Origin: Cyathus striatus
Taxonomy: Eukaryota; Basidiomycota; Agaricomycetes; Agaricales; Nidulariaceae
Direction: 5' to 3'
Assembly: GCA_025738555.1 (NCBI GenBank)
Contig: JAOVFP010000003.1
Coordinates: 5,952,001 to 6,016,000 of the forward strand
Length of the DNA: 64,000 nucleotides
Shown here: positions 43,832 to 54,749 of the stretch, in pieces
How positions within the stretch are numbered: position 1 is the first letter of the stretch
How the letters are laid out: the number at the start of each line of letters is the position of its first letter
Position numbers and translations under genes: made by a program
Notes under the pieces: generated by a model
Databases searched by the model: none
The model's input: only the letters and a program-made list of their open reading frames with translations
What the model was told of the DNA's origin: nothing

Positions 43832-45221
43832 ATGCCTACCACCGTCCCCCTCCGCCGTCGCAGACATTCAGGCTCCATCGACAATACTGATCGCTCGCCC
43901 TCCATCTCCACCACCACCACTCCCCGCGGCATCATTCCCCCACCCCGCCCCAAAAGCACACCAGGCGAGCGCCCGACGCAACGACGACGACAAAAGAGCC
44001 CAGGGCACACGAGCAGCGACAGCGAAGACGGGGGGATGCAGGTGGACGCAGAGGATGTGGAAGACCCGGATGGGACAAAGTACGAGCACGCGCATCAACA
44101 AATAGAAAATGTCGATCGGGAAGAAGGGCCTACACCACTTCCTATTGCATCTCCACAACCTGTCCTCAAAATGTCAGATACAAACTCTGCTCTTTCCCCT
44201 GCCGACAACGACCGTCCCACTCGTCCACTGCCTGCTTCCAAGACACGCAAAATCGTCTCCAACCCCGCTGGCCCCAATCCTGTCATCGCCAATCCTGCTA
44301 TGCTTCCCGTTCAAGCTCAGGTCGCACGCAAAAATGATCGCAAGCTTTATGTTATCCTCGAACAGGCCTGCTTGGAGGCTTATAGGATAAGCAGTGGGGG
44401 CAAGGGCAGGAATGGAAAGGAGGGCGAGGTCAAGTACACTTTGCTCAACTGCGACGATCATCAGGGTATTTTGGCAAAAACTGGCAGGGATATTGCCGAT
44501 GCCAGGCCAGATATCACCCACCAGGTCCGTTTTATCGCTGATAAGTCTCCAGATCGCTGATCGTCGTCGTTTATCTATTGCAGTGCCTATTGACCCTTCT
44601 TGACTCTCCGCTCAACAAGGCCGGCCTTTTACAAGTCTACATTCACACTGCGAGGAACGTTCTAATCGAGGTCAATCCCCATGTCAGGATCCCGAGAACG
44701 TTCAAGAGATTCAGCGGCTTGATGGGTGAGCAACTCCCTTTCGTCGTTATCTCGCTCTCCTGGCTGATCTATTTTAATCGCAGTCCAACTCCTTCACAAA
44801 CTCTCCATTCGTGGTGTCAACGGCCCCGAAAAACTACTCAAGGTTGTCAAAAACCCTATAACGGATCACCTACCCCCCAACACCATCAAAATCAGTATGC
44901 AGTTTCCTCTCTTTAGCGATCATCTACAGCTACTTATATCTAATAGCCCTCTCCGGTGACGCACCCGTACAACGGCTGTCCCGGTACCTTCCTACCTTGC
45001 CTACAACGCACAACATCGCAGTGTTCGTTGGCGCTATGGCGCGCGGAAGAGACGACTTTGCCGACCAGTGGGTGGATGAGAAGATTGGTATTAGCGATTA
45101 TCCGTTGAGTGCTAGTGTTGCTTGTGGGAAGGTGCGTTGCTTTCATCTCATCCATCGCTATATTCTGACGCCTTTCTTATAGTTCTGTTGCGCCCTCGAG
45201 GATCTATGGGATATCGTCTGA
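43832..45221 (+). CDS. EMG1: 18S rRNA pseudouridine N1-methyltransferase Emg1/Nep1
   Basis: Exons join(43832..44524,44584..44725,44784..44894,44947..45131,45183..45221), 389 residues. The first 150 residues are a disordered, Arg/Ser/Pro-rich extension. The SPOUT-fold enzyme follows: [89 protein letters not shown] and the C-terminal [17 protein letters not shown]. It methylates the hypermodified pseudouridine of 18S rRNA in the nucleolus and is needed for 40S assembly. The N-terminal extension is longer than in yeast; a later in-frame ATG is possible. Confidence 0.93.
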
Positions 45222-45339
45222 TCCGTCCTCTCCCTAATCTGTGTACTCATTATTACCCCATCAAAATTGTACCTCTGGACTCTCTAAAACACTTCCTTCT
45301 TTATCTCGGTTGCCTTTTCATCTCTCCCTCTCTCTCTAG

Positions 45340-45475
45340 CACGCACGACCAGCCATCTGCACTTCAACTCGCAGACCTACTGTACTTCTAGCAATCCGCA
45401 CGACATATAAAGATATAAGATAAGATATATATTACTTTTGTTTTTAGCTATGATACCTACACCTTTAGACCCACC
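45340..45475. repeat. Segmental repeat, copy A (EMG1 3' flank)
   Basis: Text running from CACGCACGACCAGCCATCTGCA through CACGACATATAAAGATAT, a TTTAGCT bridge and ACCTACACCTTTAGACC is found again at about 46590-46702. Copy B has an internal deletion of about 35 bases. This shows the EMG1 downstream flank was duplicated. Confidence 0.7.
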
Positions 45476-45684
45476 CACCCCCTCCTCTCACCCCCACCAG
45501 GCTTCGCTAACACACGACAAGTGTGCTATACCATGACTCTCACCACACACGCGACTCAACTCGCGTATTTGCTGGCTGGTCTCTTGGTTTATTCTTTTCT
45601 TCGTTTGATTAATGCCTTTTTTTGGATCGGAACGTAGGATCAATAGTAGGATTGTACGATTGTACGCATGTACGCTCACGAAAA

Positions 45685-46140
45685 ATGAATTGGATTGATC
45701 CCGTTTTTGGTGATCTTTTGAGATGGTTGTGGATTCAGGTATGTATTCTGTTCGATGCTTGGTGTTCAGTAGAGTTTCGCTGTGGAATCGTGGAGAGATG
45801 TCTGGGTATTTGTTTTTATTGCTTACCACCGTTCCTTTTCTGCTGTTCACAACTTCTCTAATGTGATTACAGATTATAGACTATTTGATCACTCTGCCGA
45901 ACGAAATCAACTACATATGAGGCGGATCATATTCTTCCTGACGCGGTATTCGGCGTTCGTCGACTCTTTCAGCGCTTTGTAAGTTATTCTGGATTTTTGT
46001 TGCGCCGCCATTACTTAATCTCGTTGGATGCAGATCAAATTGAATTGCAAAAAAGTTACGTTTCGTTGTTCCGCGTAATGAGACGTGAGTTATCATCTCT
46101 CTTATATCGCACACCCTCTTCAATTTTATTCTTCAAAGTG
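45685..46140 (+). pseudogene. Truncated copy of the DUF6533 7-TM gene
   Basis: An intact-looking first exon (45685-45738, MNWIDPVFGDLLRWLWIQ) ends CAG|GTATGT. The next exon, from 45873, starts IIDYLITLPNEIN and then reaches an in-frame TGA where the other copy reads KYTWNGSW. An internal deletion of about 20 bases and frameshift follow. Sequence continues to match the 47733 gene through exon 2 and its intron up to about 46130, then diverges. Confidence 0.75.
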
Positions 46141-46317
46141 CTCGCGAGCAACTTGCGAGTCTTGACCGAAAGTTGAAGAAATAATGACCCTGATCTCGCT
46201 CTCATCTTGCTCTAACTCAGTACTCACTCATCGTCACCTCGTGTGATATAATTATGCGAAGTGGCAGCTGTCGTTATTCTCTGTATGTGTCTTACCTCAG
46301 ATACTAACTCTTTTCCA

Positions 46318-46560
46318 GCTTCCTCACCTAATGTACCCCGGCGTGGTAAGCACACTACCCTCAGTCCGCGTCGACCTCTTTAACCTCATCCTTGTAATGG
46401 ATATCTTAAAACTCGAAAGCGTGAACTTCCCCACAGGTCCATTTGCAACCATCATGGAACTTAGCCTTGAGCAGAGAATCGTACGACGCGGGCAAAGAAG
46501 TTCGCGAGGTCATTCTATTATATCTTTGAGAAATTTGGTAGAAGAGCGATGAGCTTCCTG
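46318..46560 (+). pseudogene. Fragment of UDP-glucose:glycoprotein glucosyltransferase (UGGT)
   Basis: One frame reads STLPSVRVDLFNLILVMDI, matching the conserved LPSVRxNLFN-LVLVLDLS element of fungal UGGT, followed by SVNFPTGPFATIM. A second fragment in another frame reads FYYIFEKFGRRAMSFLKN, matching the next conserved stretch. The two are out of frame and short, so this is a gene relic brought in with the surrounding duplication. Confidence 0.6.
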
Positions 46561-46589
46561 AAGAATGTCTGCCGTATCTCTCTCATCGC

Positions 46590-46702
46590 TCTCTAGCACG
46601 CATGATCAGCCATCTGCACGACATATAAAGATATCGGATAGGATATATATTACTTCGGTTTTTTAGCTGTGAACAGTGATATGTACCTACACCTTTAGAC
46701 CT
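46590..46702. repeat. Segmental repeat, copy B
   Basis: Second copy of the block at 45340-45475. After it, sequence also resembles the first intron of the 7-TM pseudogene (GTATGTA...GATGTTTGGTGT...CCGTGG), indicating that the duplicated unit ran through that gene. Confidence 0.65.
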
Positions 46703-47605
46703 ACTCTCCCTTGTTTGTAGAAGGTATGTAAATATTCTCGATGTTTGGTGTAGTGTCTCACCGTGGATGGCCGTGGTTGTTGACAACGCCGTATCGCACG
46801 TCGTGGTGAAACGTCTCGGTGTCTGTTTCTATTAAGTATGTATGTTCAAATTATCTTTATCAGTCTTCGCCCCTTAGGCCCGAGGATGGTTGGAGCTTTG
46901 CATTGCTCGACTGTTAGCTGGGGATAAGTAAGTTGGCAGATGCAGATCAGCTGGCTCGGATCTGTCGCTTGCAGACTTGTTGCAATTGACTTTCAATAAT
47001 TGCTTTGAAAATGAACGGTTTTGGTCGTTCATAAGCTGCACTATTACTCTTTTTCCAACTAATATAAAGTAACAACTTCGTTTTCAGATCTTTGTGCAGT
47101 ATTTTGTGCAAGAGTTTCCGGGGAGTAGCGCAGAAGCGCAGAGCGGCGAGTATTATAATTTATAACCCCGTCCCTCGAGCGCCCCGGATCATAGGACCGA
47201 AAATCCTCACAACGCCGCGACTCTACGCGCGACTTTTCTCAACACTTTTGGATTTCTCAGTTCTCGGCCACTGTGAATCAGCTGTGGAGTTTCATTTAGT
47301 ATGTCAGCTTCTCTCTATCTCCTCCAATCATATCTAGGCACCCTATCCTGATGCGAATATCACTGTGGCGCTGGCTACCTTAGAGATCGAGGCGGACAGG
47401 GATGTCCTCGATACGTTATGAAGGGTATAGGACTGCGGGCTGGGATGAATCCTGCTTTTCTTTTGTTCTTGCATACTTTATACCTTTTGGATGGATGCCT
47501 CTACTATCGAGTCGTTGTATAAGTTGCAGACGGTCACGGTGTGTTTTTATGTTTTGGGCCATGTTACTTCTTTCGGAGGCTGATGTGAGGACCTGCAGTA
47601 TCTTC
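46703..47605. other. Duplicated flank, no intact gene
   Basis: Mostly unassigned sequence. A short open stretch near 47160-47280 (PRAPRIIGPKILTTPRLYARLF) and another near 47340-47420 (PYPDANITVALATLEIEADRD) look coding in composition but connect to nothing. They may be further relics. Confidence 0.35.
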
Positions 47606-47732
47606 ATGGTATGAATCTACCTCGCTGTATTTTGACTATGGAGCTGATTACGGAGCTGTAAAGTTTCTGGGACTGCGCTTCTTGTAATATCTTCCTATTC
47701 TGTTGTGTACAACTTTTCTAATGTGATTGCAG

Positions 47733-49011
47733 ATTATAGACTATTTGATCACTCTGCCGGACGAAATCAAGTACACATGGAATGGATCATGGAATCTGGG
47801 GAAAGTGCTGTTCTTCTTGACGCGATATCCAGCGTTTGTCGATTCTATTTTAACACTTTATCGTATGTTTATTCTGAATTTTTGTTGTGCCATTATTCTC
47901 ATGCGTTGGGTGCAGATCAAATTGGATATCATCTATCTGCAAATAAGTGTGTTTCTTTATTCCGCGTAACGGGATGTGAGTTATCGTCTATCGTATATTG
48001 CACACCTTGTTCAATTTTAATCTTCAGGGCTTATTATCATCGGAATTGTTGTCGCTGAAGGTCAGACAATTCTCTTATCTCGTTCCAACTTTCATCTCAC
48101 AGTTGATTCCGCAGTCATCTTACTCGTTCGAATATGGGCTCTTTACCAACGGCGCCGTGCAGTCGGCATATTTCTCATATTTATCGCCATTTCTGCCCTT
48201 GTTAGTTCAGCGGTGGGATTTGCCAAGTTCCATGGGTCGCAAACATGTAAGTTATGCATTCCTATCCAATGGTTAGGTACTGACTGTATCGGAAGTTATT
48301 GCAATGGACGATATATCACCCTCTATCCCCGGCTGCTTCCCGGACGCGGGCACAAATATTGTGTATGTTGACTTTTTGGTGTTGGTTATATTGGAGTCCA
48401 GTGAGTTATTTTTGCTCGTTCAGAGCGAAGAGCGAATGGAATTTATAACTTGGCATAGTTTTGCTTGCCATGACTATCTGGAAGGGTATCCAGCACTGTA
48501 CGTTAGCTATGTCTCTGGGTATGCTCGTCGGCGTCGATTTAATCATTATCACAGTACGGCGAGGCTCATCGTCGTTCGTTTATACCTTCTATAAAGATGG
48601 TATACTCTATTATGCAGCGCTCACCGCAATTTCGCTGGTGAACGTGGTCGTTTTATTCTTGCATATAGTATATATATATCTTCTCGTCTTAAATACGTCG
48701 CCTGATACCAACTGTTATTAGCGCGAATATACGAACCTCGTTACATCGTGAGTACCACTTTCAATTCTATTATCATGCTCTCTCTCATCTTCATCCGCAG
48801 ACTGCAACGGTCTTTGCATTCCATCCTCTCCGCTAGAACGCTTCTAAGTCTTCGACGAGAAGCAGCCAAAAATGCTATCAGCGCGGATGTTCGTGAGGGG
48901 ACAATACCTGTGGGCGAACTGGTGTTCGCTACGGTGAGAGTAAGTAGATGGGGCGGTGATGCGACATGGTTTGGGGAGGAGAGTATGCCAGACAGTGAAG
49001 AGAGCGATTGA
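47733..49011 (+). CDS. DUF6533 seven-TM protein (5' exon unresolved)
   Basis: Exons join(47733..47862,47916..47975,48028..48060,48103..48246,48296..48400,48459..48497,48555..48667,48722..48747,48801..49011), 286 residues as read. The DUF6533 signature opens the model (DYLITLPDEIKYTWNGSWNLGKVLFFLTRYPAFVD, split here only by my reading). It is followed by helices LIIIGIVVAEVDSAVILLV, VGIFLIFIAISALVSSAVGF, VDFLVLVILESILLAMTIW and LTAISLVNVVVLFLH, then a cytosolic tail starting QRSLHSILSARTLLSLR. Nine junctions keep phase. The initiating exon is unclear: an ATG-only exon at 47606-47608 (ATG|GTATGA) would fit, but the pseudogene copy at 45685 has an 18-codon first exon not found here. The copy may therefore be 5'-damaged. 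Function of the family is unknown. Confidence 0.75.
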
Positions 49012-49431
49012 TGGAGCTGTACTACAAAAACTGGTAGGGAATTGGGTCTGGCTTTGACCATATAATATCTTTGGATGTATTTTTATTGCTTATTTACTCA
49101 CTTATTTATAGTTCTGGAGTTTCAAAAGTTATGGATATACCATACGGGCAACCAGTACCAATGAGCCGTTGGGGGTGTTCGAGCCACGATGTCAGCGTTC
49201 AAACGTTCATGAACATGCCAAGCGAATATTACGCAATCAATTCTCACGCGTCAGTCAACTGCTCTCCCAGCTGACATCCAAGGACCTACTCTAACTTTGA
49301 GCGGAGGAAAGTGCTCTGGGAGTCGGACAAAAGTCGGACGTACAATCTGACATCATTCGTTCGCAATCCATAATGGATAAGAGTACGAACCCCATCTATC
49401 CTCTTCTATCTCACCCACTTCAGCTGATATC
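49012..49431. other. Intergenic spacer
   Basis: About 420 bases with the promoter of the next reductase gene; no coding signal. Confidence 0.4.
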
Positions 49432-50528
49432 ATGACCAGCATTCAAACATTCAAGCTCAATGACGGAACCGCTATTCCCTGGCTCGCATGGGGAAATGGT
49501 ACCGGAAACGCACAGAAAACTGCTATCGAAAGCGGATCTAAGGCCTTACAGGATGGAATCATACACATCGATACAGCGCAGTTATATCAGAACGAGACTG
49601 AGACTGGAGAAGCAATTAAGAAGGCTGGATTGAAGAAGGACGATATTTTCGTCACGAGCAAAAGTTGGTATTTCTACATCGTTGAATCGAGTGTCTACAG
49701 GTATCTGACTGCTGCTGTGTCTAGTTTCTTCTCTGCCAGATGGAAAGCCTGTCCCTATTTCCCAGGTTCGCGAATCAGTAGAAGGATCCCTCAAGCGCCT
49801 TGGTTTTGTTCCGGACCTCTACCTCATCCACAGCCCTTACGTGGCGGAACCTGGTAAACTTAAGGAATTCTGGAAAGTCCTCGAGGATCTTAAAGACGAA
49901 GGCAAGCTTAAGAGCATTGGCGTGAGCAACTTCCGTCCACAGGATCTCGAGGCCGTTTTGGATGGAGCTAAATACAAGCCCTCCGTGAATCAGGTATGTA
50001 AACCATTTGTTTTATTTCAACGGTATCTGCTAACGCCAGATGCAGTTCGAGTTCCACCCCTACGTACTGGAACACCTGCAACCTCTTCTCGGGCTGCAGG
50101 CGAAACACGGCATCGTCACCGAATCCTATGGTCCCCTTACCCCAGTACTCAGACATCCCACTGGTGGTCCGCTTAAGCCCATTCTCGAGCGCATTGCTTC
50201 TCGCCTCTCACAATCCACTGGAAAGCCTATAGATCCGGCTGCTGTTCTACTTCTCTGGACACGTGCCAAGGGAGTAGTGGCTGTGACAGCAAGTGGGAAT
50301 CCTAAAAGAATGGTATGGCTAGCTGAGATTTCCAGGCTGCCTGAGGGGCTCTTGACAGCGGATGAGGTGCTGGAGATCGATAATGCTGGGAAGAAGGTTC
50401 ATTTTAGGCACTACGTGAGTTCACAGTTGTTCCAATCTCACATCGCAGAAGTAACTGATGCTGGTACTGTATAGACCGAGCATATGGAGAAGGATTTCCC
50501 GCTTCCAGATCTCCCAAGTGACGCTTAG
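49432..50528 (+). CDS. Aldo-keto reductase (second, distinct subfamily)
   Basis: Exons join(49432..49663,49725..49993,50046..50414,50475..50528), 307 residues. The tetrad is D47 and Y52 (HIDTAQLYQNE), K77 (FVTSK) and H113 (YLIHSP). Other landmarks are LPDGKPVPISQVRESVEGSLKRLGF, SIGVSNFRPQDLEAVL, NQFEFHPYV, ESYGPLTPV and AVTASGNPKRM in the cofactor-binding loop. It lacks the C-terminal motif of the 20235 gene and resembles the YDL124w/NADPH-dependent alpha-keto amide reductase group. Both introns before the NQFEFHP block fit GT-AG. Soluble cytosolic oxidoreductase; substrate unknown. Confidence 0.92.
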
Positions 50529-51177
50529 GGATATCAGTGTAATTGAAGAAAGGAAGTAATCACTGGAACGAAATACATACTGACCACTGTAGCATAAACA
50601 TCCAAATATATAACATTTGTATTCCCTGTCTTGATTATCGACCATTCAGTCGATAGCACCTTAGGATCATCTCCCTTATAGGCGCTAGCAAGATTACATT
50701 TCGTGCATTTACTTATTTAAATCACATACTAACAAACCCATGCTTCGCACAGTATCTACCGGTTTTCAAAACTTGCTACTTGAATCAAAGATCATCTTCG
50801 CTCTCCAGACTTTTTCTCCAAAAATACGGCAGTTGGCTCCTGACTCTTCCTCAGGCTTTCATAGATGAAATAATCCTTTTGCATCTTTGGTTCCGTGACG
50901 TTATGGCTACAAATTGAAGTTAGTGTTGTTATTCATGACGGAGCTGGAAGTACATGGCTTACACTGATACCAAATGGGTTAGAACTTCTTCTTTAGTGCA
51001 CCACTCATCTCGTTCAGCGAGGTCAAAGCAATGGTTGCAGGTCCAGCAGCTTTCTGAGGCAGCCAAGTCTTCACCTTCATACTCAAGTCCCTTAGTTTCT
51101 GAATCAGTCAGGACCTTCCACTCTACACTGTGAGTGTCAGAGACAGCGTGTTCAATCTATAGGCCGTCAAATCAGTA
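50529..51177. other. Convergent intergenic spacer
   Basis: About 650 bases between convergent genes. A minus-strand piece around 50940-51140 might be an extra 3' exon of the F-box gene, but the stop at 51178 closes the model; nothing else is seen. Confidence 0.4.
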
Positions 51178-52851
51178 CTATGCTGTCGTGTTAAATAAAG
51201 GATGTACCGCAGAGCGCCAGCTATGAGCAATTCTCCTTTGCATGGTGTTGTCCGAATGGTCCAAAGGTGCGCACTTGAGGCAGATAACCCTCATTCCACG
51301 CCTGTCCATAGCCAGAGGCGTTTGACGTTTTGGATCAAGTCCGGCTAAATTTATGAGACCTCTGGCTACCCGAGCTCCTTCATCGTCAATATCAAGCTCA
51401 CGCTTTGATCCATCGCTGTGATCTTGGAAGAAGCATTTGTGTACAAATGCCTCATCCCAGCCAACTACCACCCGCTTGTTTCTAGCATCACCAGTGCATA
51501 GTTGAGGGGTAGGACATCTATAGACACTCACTGCAAGCTTGGTTAGATGTGCACCAGTAGGATCATATTGAACGTAATCCGGGCCTTCATGTAGTGGCGT
51601 TGGTATATCTACATCAAATTCATCATCCTTGGGCAAGATGCCTCTGTACGATACTGTCTCTCGCATCTCCATAACTAGGAATTCAGTTTTGATGTCCAGC
51701 CACGGCTGAATATATCGAGGCAGCTCATCGAATACCTTATTCAACCAATTTGCTGACATATGGAACTTCTCTACAGGCATTGTGGGATTGGAGCACAGCA
51801 CCCTGGTGATTTCCTCCAAATGACAGACCTCTATTAAAGGCGGTTGATATGCCTTCTGGCGAGATGGGAGGGTCTCGAGGTAGAACTCATAGGTGGGCTG
51901 GAAAAGATGCATTCGCTCTTTAATGATGATCTTGTTGAGTCTTTCATTGAAGTAAAATATATCTGTTCTAATGCCGGATTGTAGTGTATGCGGACAGTAG
52001 GCATTTCAACACTTACAGTTCCTTCTTCCTCTCGAGCTTTCTCGAGTGGCTCCAACTTCTGTAGTCGCTTTTTTTCTGTAAAAAACTTTGCTTCAGAAAT
52101 CAACAATCTGGTGTTTAAAATTCTTAACCTCAGCAACGGTCTTAACGAAGTCTCCCTGTTTCTTTTTGAAGGCTTTCTCCATTTCTCTGGAGTCCAATAG
52201 AGCAAGCTTATCAAGGTAACTTTGAACGTCTCTCTTCATATAGAATTTGTCACCTTCTGTATCACCCCGGACTGGTACGAGGTAGGGAAGGCCTTCTTTA
52301 TATTGTTTGGGGAACATGGATTGAAGCTGCCCATTGCTTAATTTTCTAGTACATGCTTAGCAACAGAACTTTCTGCCAGAGAACCACTTACTGATTGTTG
52401 AAGCATGTTTCACACATATTCACCATGAGGCCAAATTCCGGTTGGCTTGAATCTTTCTTGCCACATTCCTGTTGTGGATTGGCATCTGCTTTATTTATGA
52501 AGAAGTAGCGCATACCTGGCAATAGTCGGCACATATGAGTGATGCCCATTTGGGCTCGGGGTATCCTTCTGGAGGCTCTGGACACCCTACATGTTTTCGA
52601 GATACAATCCACCAACTTTCTGAATGTTTACTCATGAATCGGTTATATATGACTTTATTGCTCCATGAAAGATGCAGAAGGTCGTCTGGAGCAAGGACTG
52701 AACAAATCTAGAAACACAAAGATTTCAGCTTTGCTAACCTGGCGAAATGGGACATGTATACTTCATAAATGACATCAAAGGGGAGTTCTGGAAACACTTC
52801 TCGTCCTGGTTTTATAGGCTGATTGACACCAAAAGTAAGTGCCCCCTCCAT
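51178..52851 (-). CDS. F-box protein with C-terminal zinc-finger-like tail
   Basis: Six exons: complement(join(51178..51967,52017..52075,52129..52345,52392..52468,52516..52707,52762..52851)), 474 residues. The F-box spans the first splice: FPELPFDVIYE|ICSVLAPDDLLHLS and then NKVIYNRFMSKHSESWW. A Cys-rich segment follows (ICADYCQECGKK, MCETCFNNQ), as in the Agaricomycete F-box family. Next come a charged helix, a large uncharacterised domain, and a tail with CLKC...RRIAHSWRSAVHPLF that looks like a zinc-binding C/H module. Phase fits only with donor GAA|GTATAC and acceptor CATTAG|AAC for the last exon. Likely an SCF receptor with unknown target. Confidence 0.82.
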
Positions 52852-53268
52852 GTTGCAGTAAAATTTTAACCTTCCTTCCAAGCCAAAAACATACTTATAG
52901 ACTGTTTAATTGAATTGCACTATTCAATAATATGAATGGCTAGATCGTGTATACTGAATTACTTGCTGTAGCAGTTGGCGCAATAAAGAAGGGGGAAAAA
53001 TACTAAAGTATCGCATTGAATATTCTACTGCTTATATGCACATGTAGTAAGTAGCTAGAATGATCTACTATGTACTTGATTTCCTTTCTACATCATTCTA
53101 CAGTAGTCTAATATATTCTACAATCTTTGTGAACTGACTGGTTGTCTGCTTCTTTGCACTCCAGGCAACAGCACCTCCTCCTACTAATAGGAATATGTAG
53201 CCGCTGATTGACTTACGATGTGAATTTGATGCCCAATTGGCATCTGAATATATGGACAACTCGTGTGT
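52852..53268. other. Spacer and boundary of the transposon region
   Basis: AT-rich sequence with TTCTACA/TCTACTATG-like short repeats (53050-53130). Decayed copia RNase H sequence begins at about 53130-53268 on the minus strand. Confidence 0.4.
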
Positions 53269-54747
53269 TCAATCTTCTTCTGTACCGCCGTAAGTTAGTT
53301 GATACTGGCGCGTGCCTTTGAGATATCGAAATACCCGTTTAACAGCAGTCCAATGCATTGCTTTTGGATTCTTCGTAAATTGTGCTAATTTGTGCACAGC
53401 ATATGTAATATCTGGATGAGTACCTGTAGAAATATAGTTCAGTGCGCCAATCATTTGCACGAGTCTGTAGTCCCCTGTTATATCTCGATAGTGGATCTGT
53501 ACCATATGCGGAAGCGAATTGTTCCGGCTCAGGGTTGCGCCACGCCAGCTCAGAAGCATGCCAACAATAACTGAGCCGGCGCTCGCCTTATGTCTAATGT
53601 TAATAAATAATGACCGCTCTCGTGTATAGCAGGCTAAAAATGTAGTTGACTATGAAAAAAATAAGTACATTGCCTCATAGTTCACAAGCACCAATTACTA
53701 GCACATACTATTATTACAAACTGACAAGAATATATATTATATTTACGTGAAATATTATCGAAATAACCTGGTAGTGTATGTATTTATTTTAGAATAGTAG
53801 TGAATACTAATACAGTATATTAACGAGGACTATCATACTGAGCTCAGCATGAGCTTGTTAGTGCTACGACAATTTAATCAAAGTGAAATATTTCTGCAGC
53901 CATTCTAAATTGTGGTTTAAGAAATAATTAGATATTCACATCTTGAACATCCAGTAGTATTAAACAATTGTTACCATAGTCTCCTCCGCTAATACTCTAT
54001 TTAAAACCACTTGATGACAGGATACTTACTTCCTATTTTACTTAATTTGTCTCTCTCATCATCTACTTATATACTATAGGCATGTTCCATCATTGAATTA
54101 AATTTACATTAGTACTTGCTGCGTTCAATATTCAATAATGCGTAATTCATATTAAAAGTGATTAGAAGTTTTTATTTAAGGAATAAATTATGTTTTAAAG
54201 TACTTGCAATTAAAAACACCCCAAGAATGGTAGAAACAACGCTGAAGGTACTGAACTGGTGCTGAATTTGTTGCAGAAGTGTGCATTTCCCACGCACAGC
54301 TCATGGGTAGACGCCTGAACCAGAGGTGAACACGCATTCAGCTCTGTGGACTAGCCTGTGGGAGGTCATGTGCTCATGTGAAGATCCAATCGAGATATAA
54401 CAATCGACACAAGACCGCATTTGCACATACCTGTTCAAAATGTGTTGGTCTATTTTTGTCTCCCCCTGTTCTGTTTCAGGGTCCTCCAAATTGAGATTGA
54501 CATTTGGATCAAGTGGGGTATGGACAGAGCTGGCGTTCTCAAGGCCAAATTTCTTGAGCAGAGTGTCAATATAGTAAGTTTGAGATATAGAGATAATTCT
54601 TTGAGTGCAGTCGCATGCTATTTTGATACCTAGAAGTGTCTTGGGTTCGCCGATGATCTTGATTTTAAATCTTGCACTGAGTTGTTCCTTGATTTGCTTG
54701 CATTCAGTGATATCAGACATACTGTAGCTGACCCTGAAAGTGGCCAC
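53130..54747 (-). pseudogene. Ty1/copia polyprotein remnant, 3' part (RT end, RNase H)
   Basis: Minus-strand frames give CKQIKEQLSARFKIKIIGEP, KTLLGIKIACD and YYIDTLLKKFGLENA (54747-54420). After a break they give YRLVQMIGALNYISTGTHPDITYAV, LAQFTKNPKAMHWTAVKRV and FRYLKGTRQYQLTYGG (53510-53280). A frameshifted RNase H with AKKQTTSQ lies below 53250. The order is that of the copia reverse transcriptase/RNase H. It is interrupted by stops and an approximately 0.9 kb insertion (about 53500-54420) that contains the dispersed repeat. Confidence 0.85.
53500..53563. repeat. Dispersed repeat, second copy (see 18437)
   Basis: Shares GCCACGCCAGCTCAGAAGCA and the upstream GGAAG-ATTGTTCCG-TCAGGGT with 18437-18514. 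It lies at the edge of the insertion that splits the copia remnant, which suggests it is a terminus of the inserted element. Confidence 0.5.
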
Positions 54748-54749
54748 CT

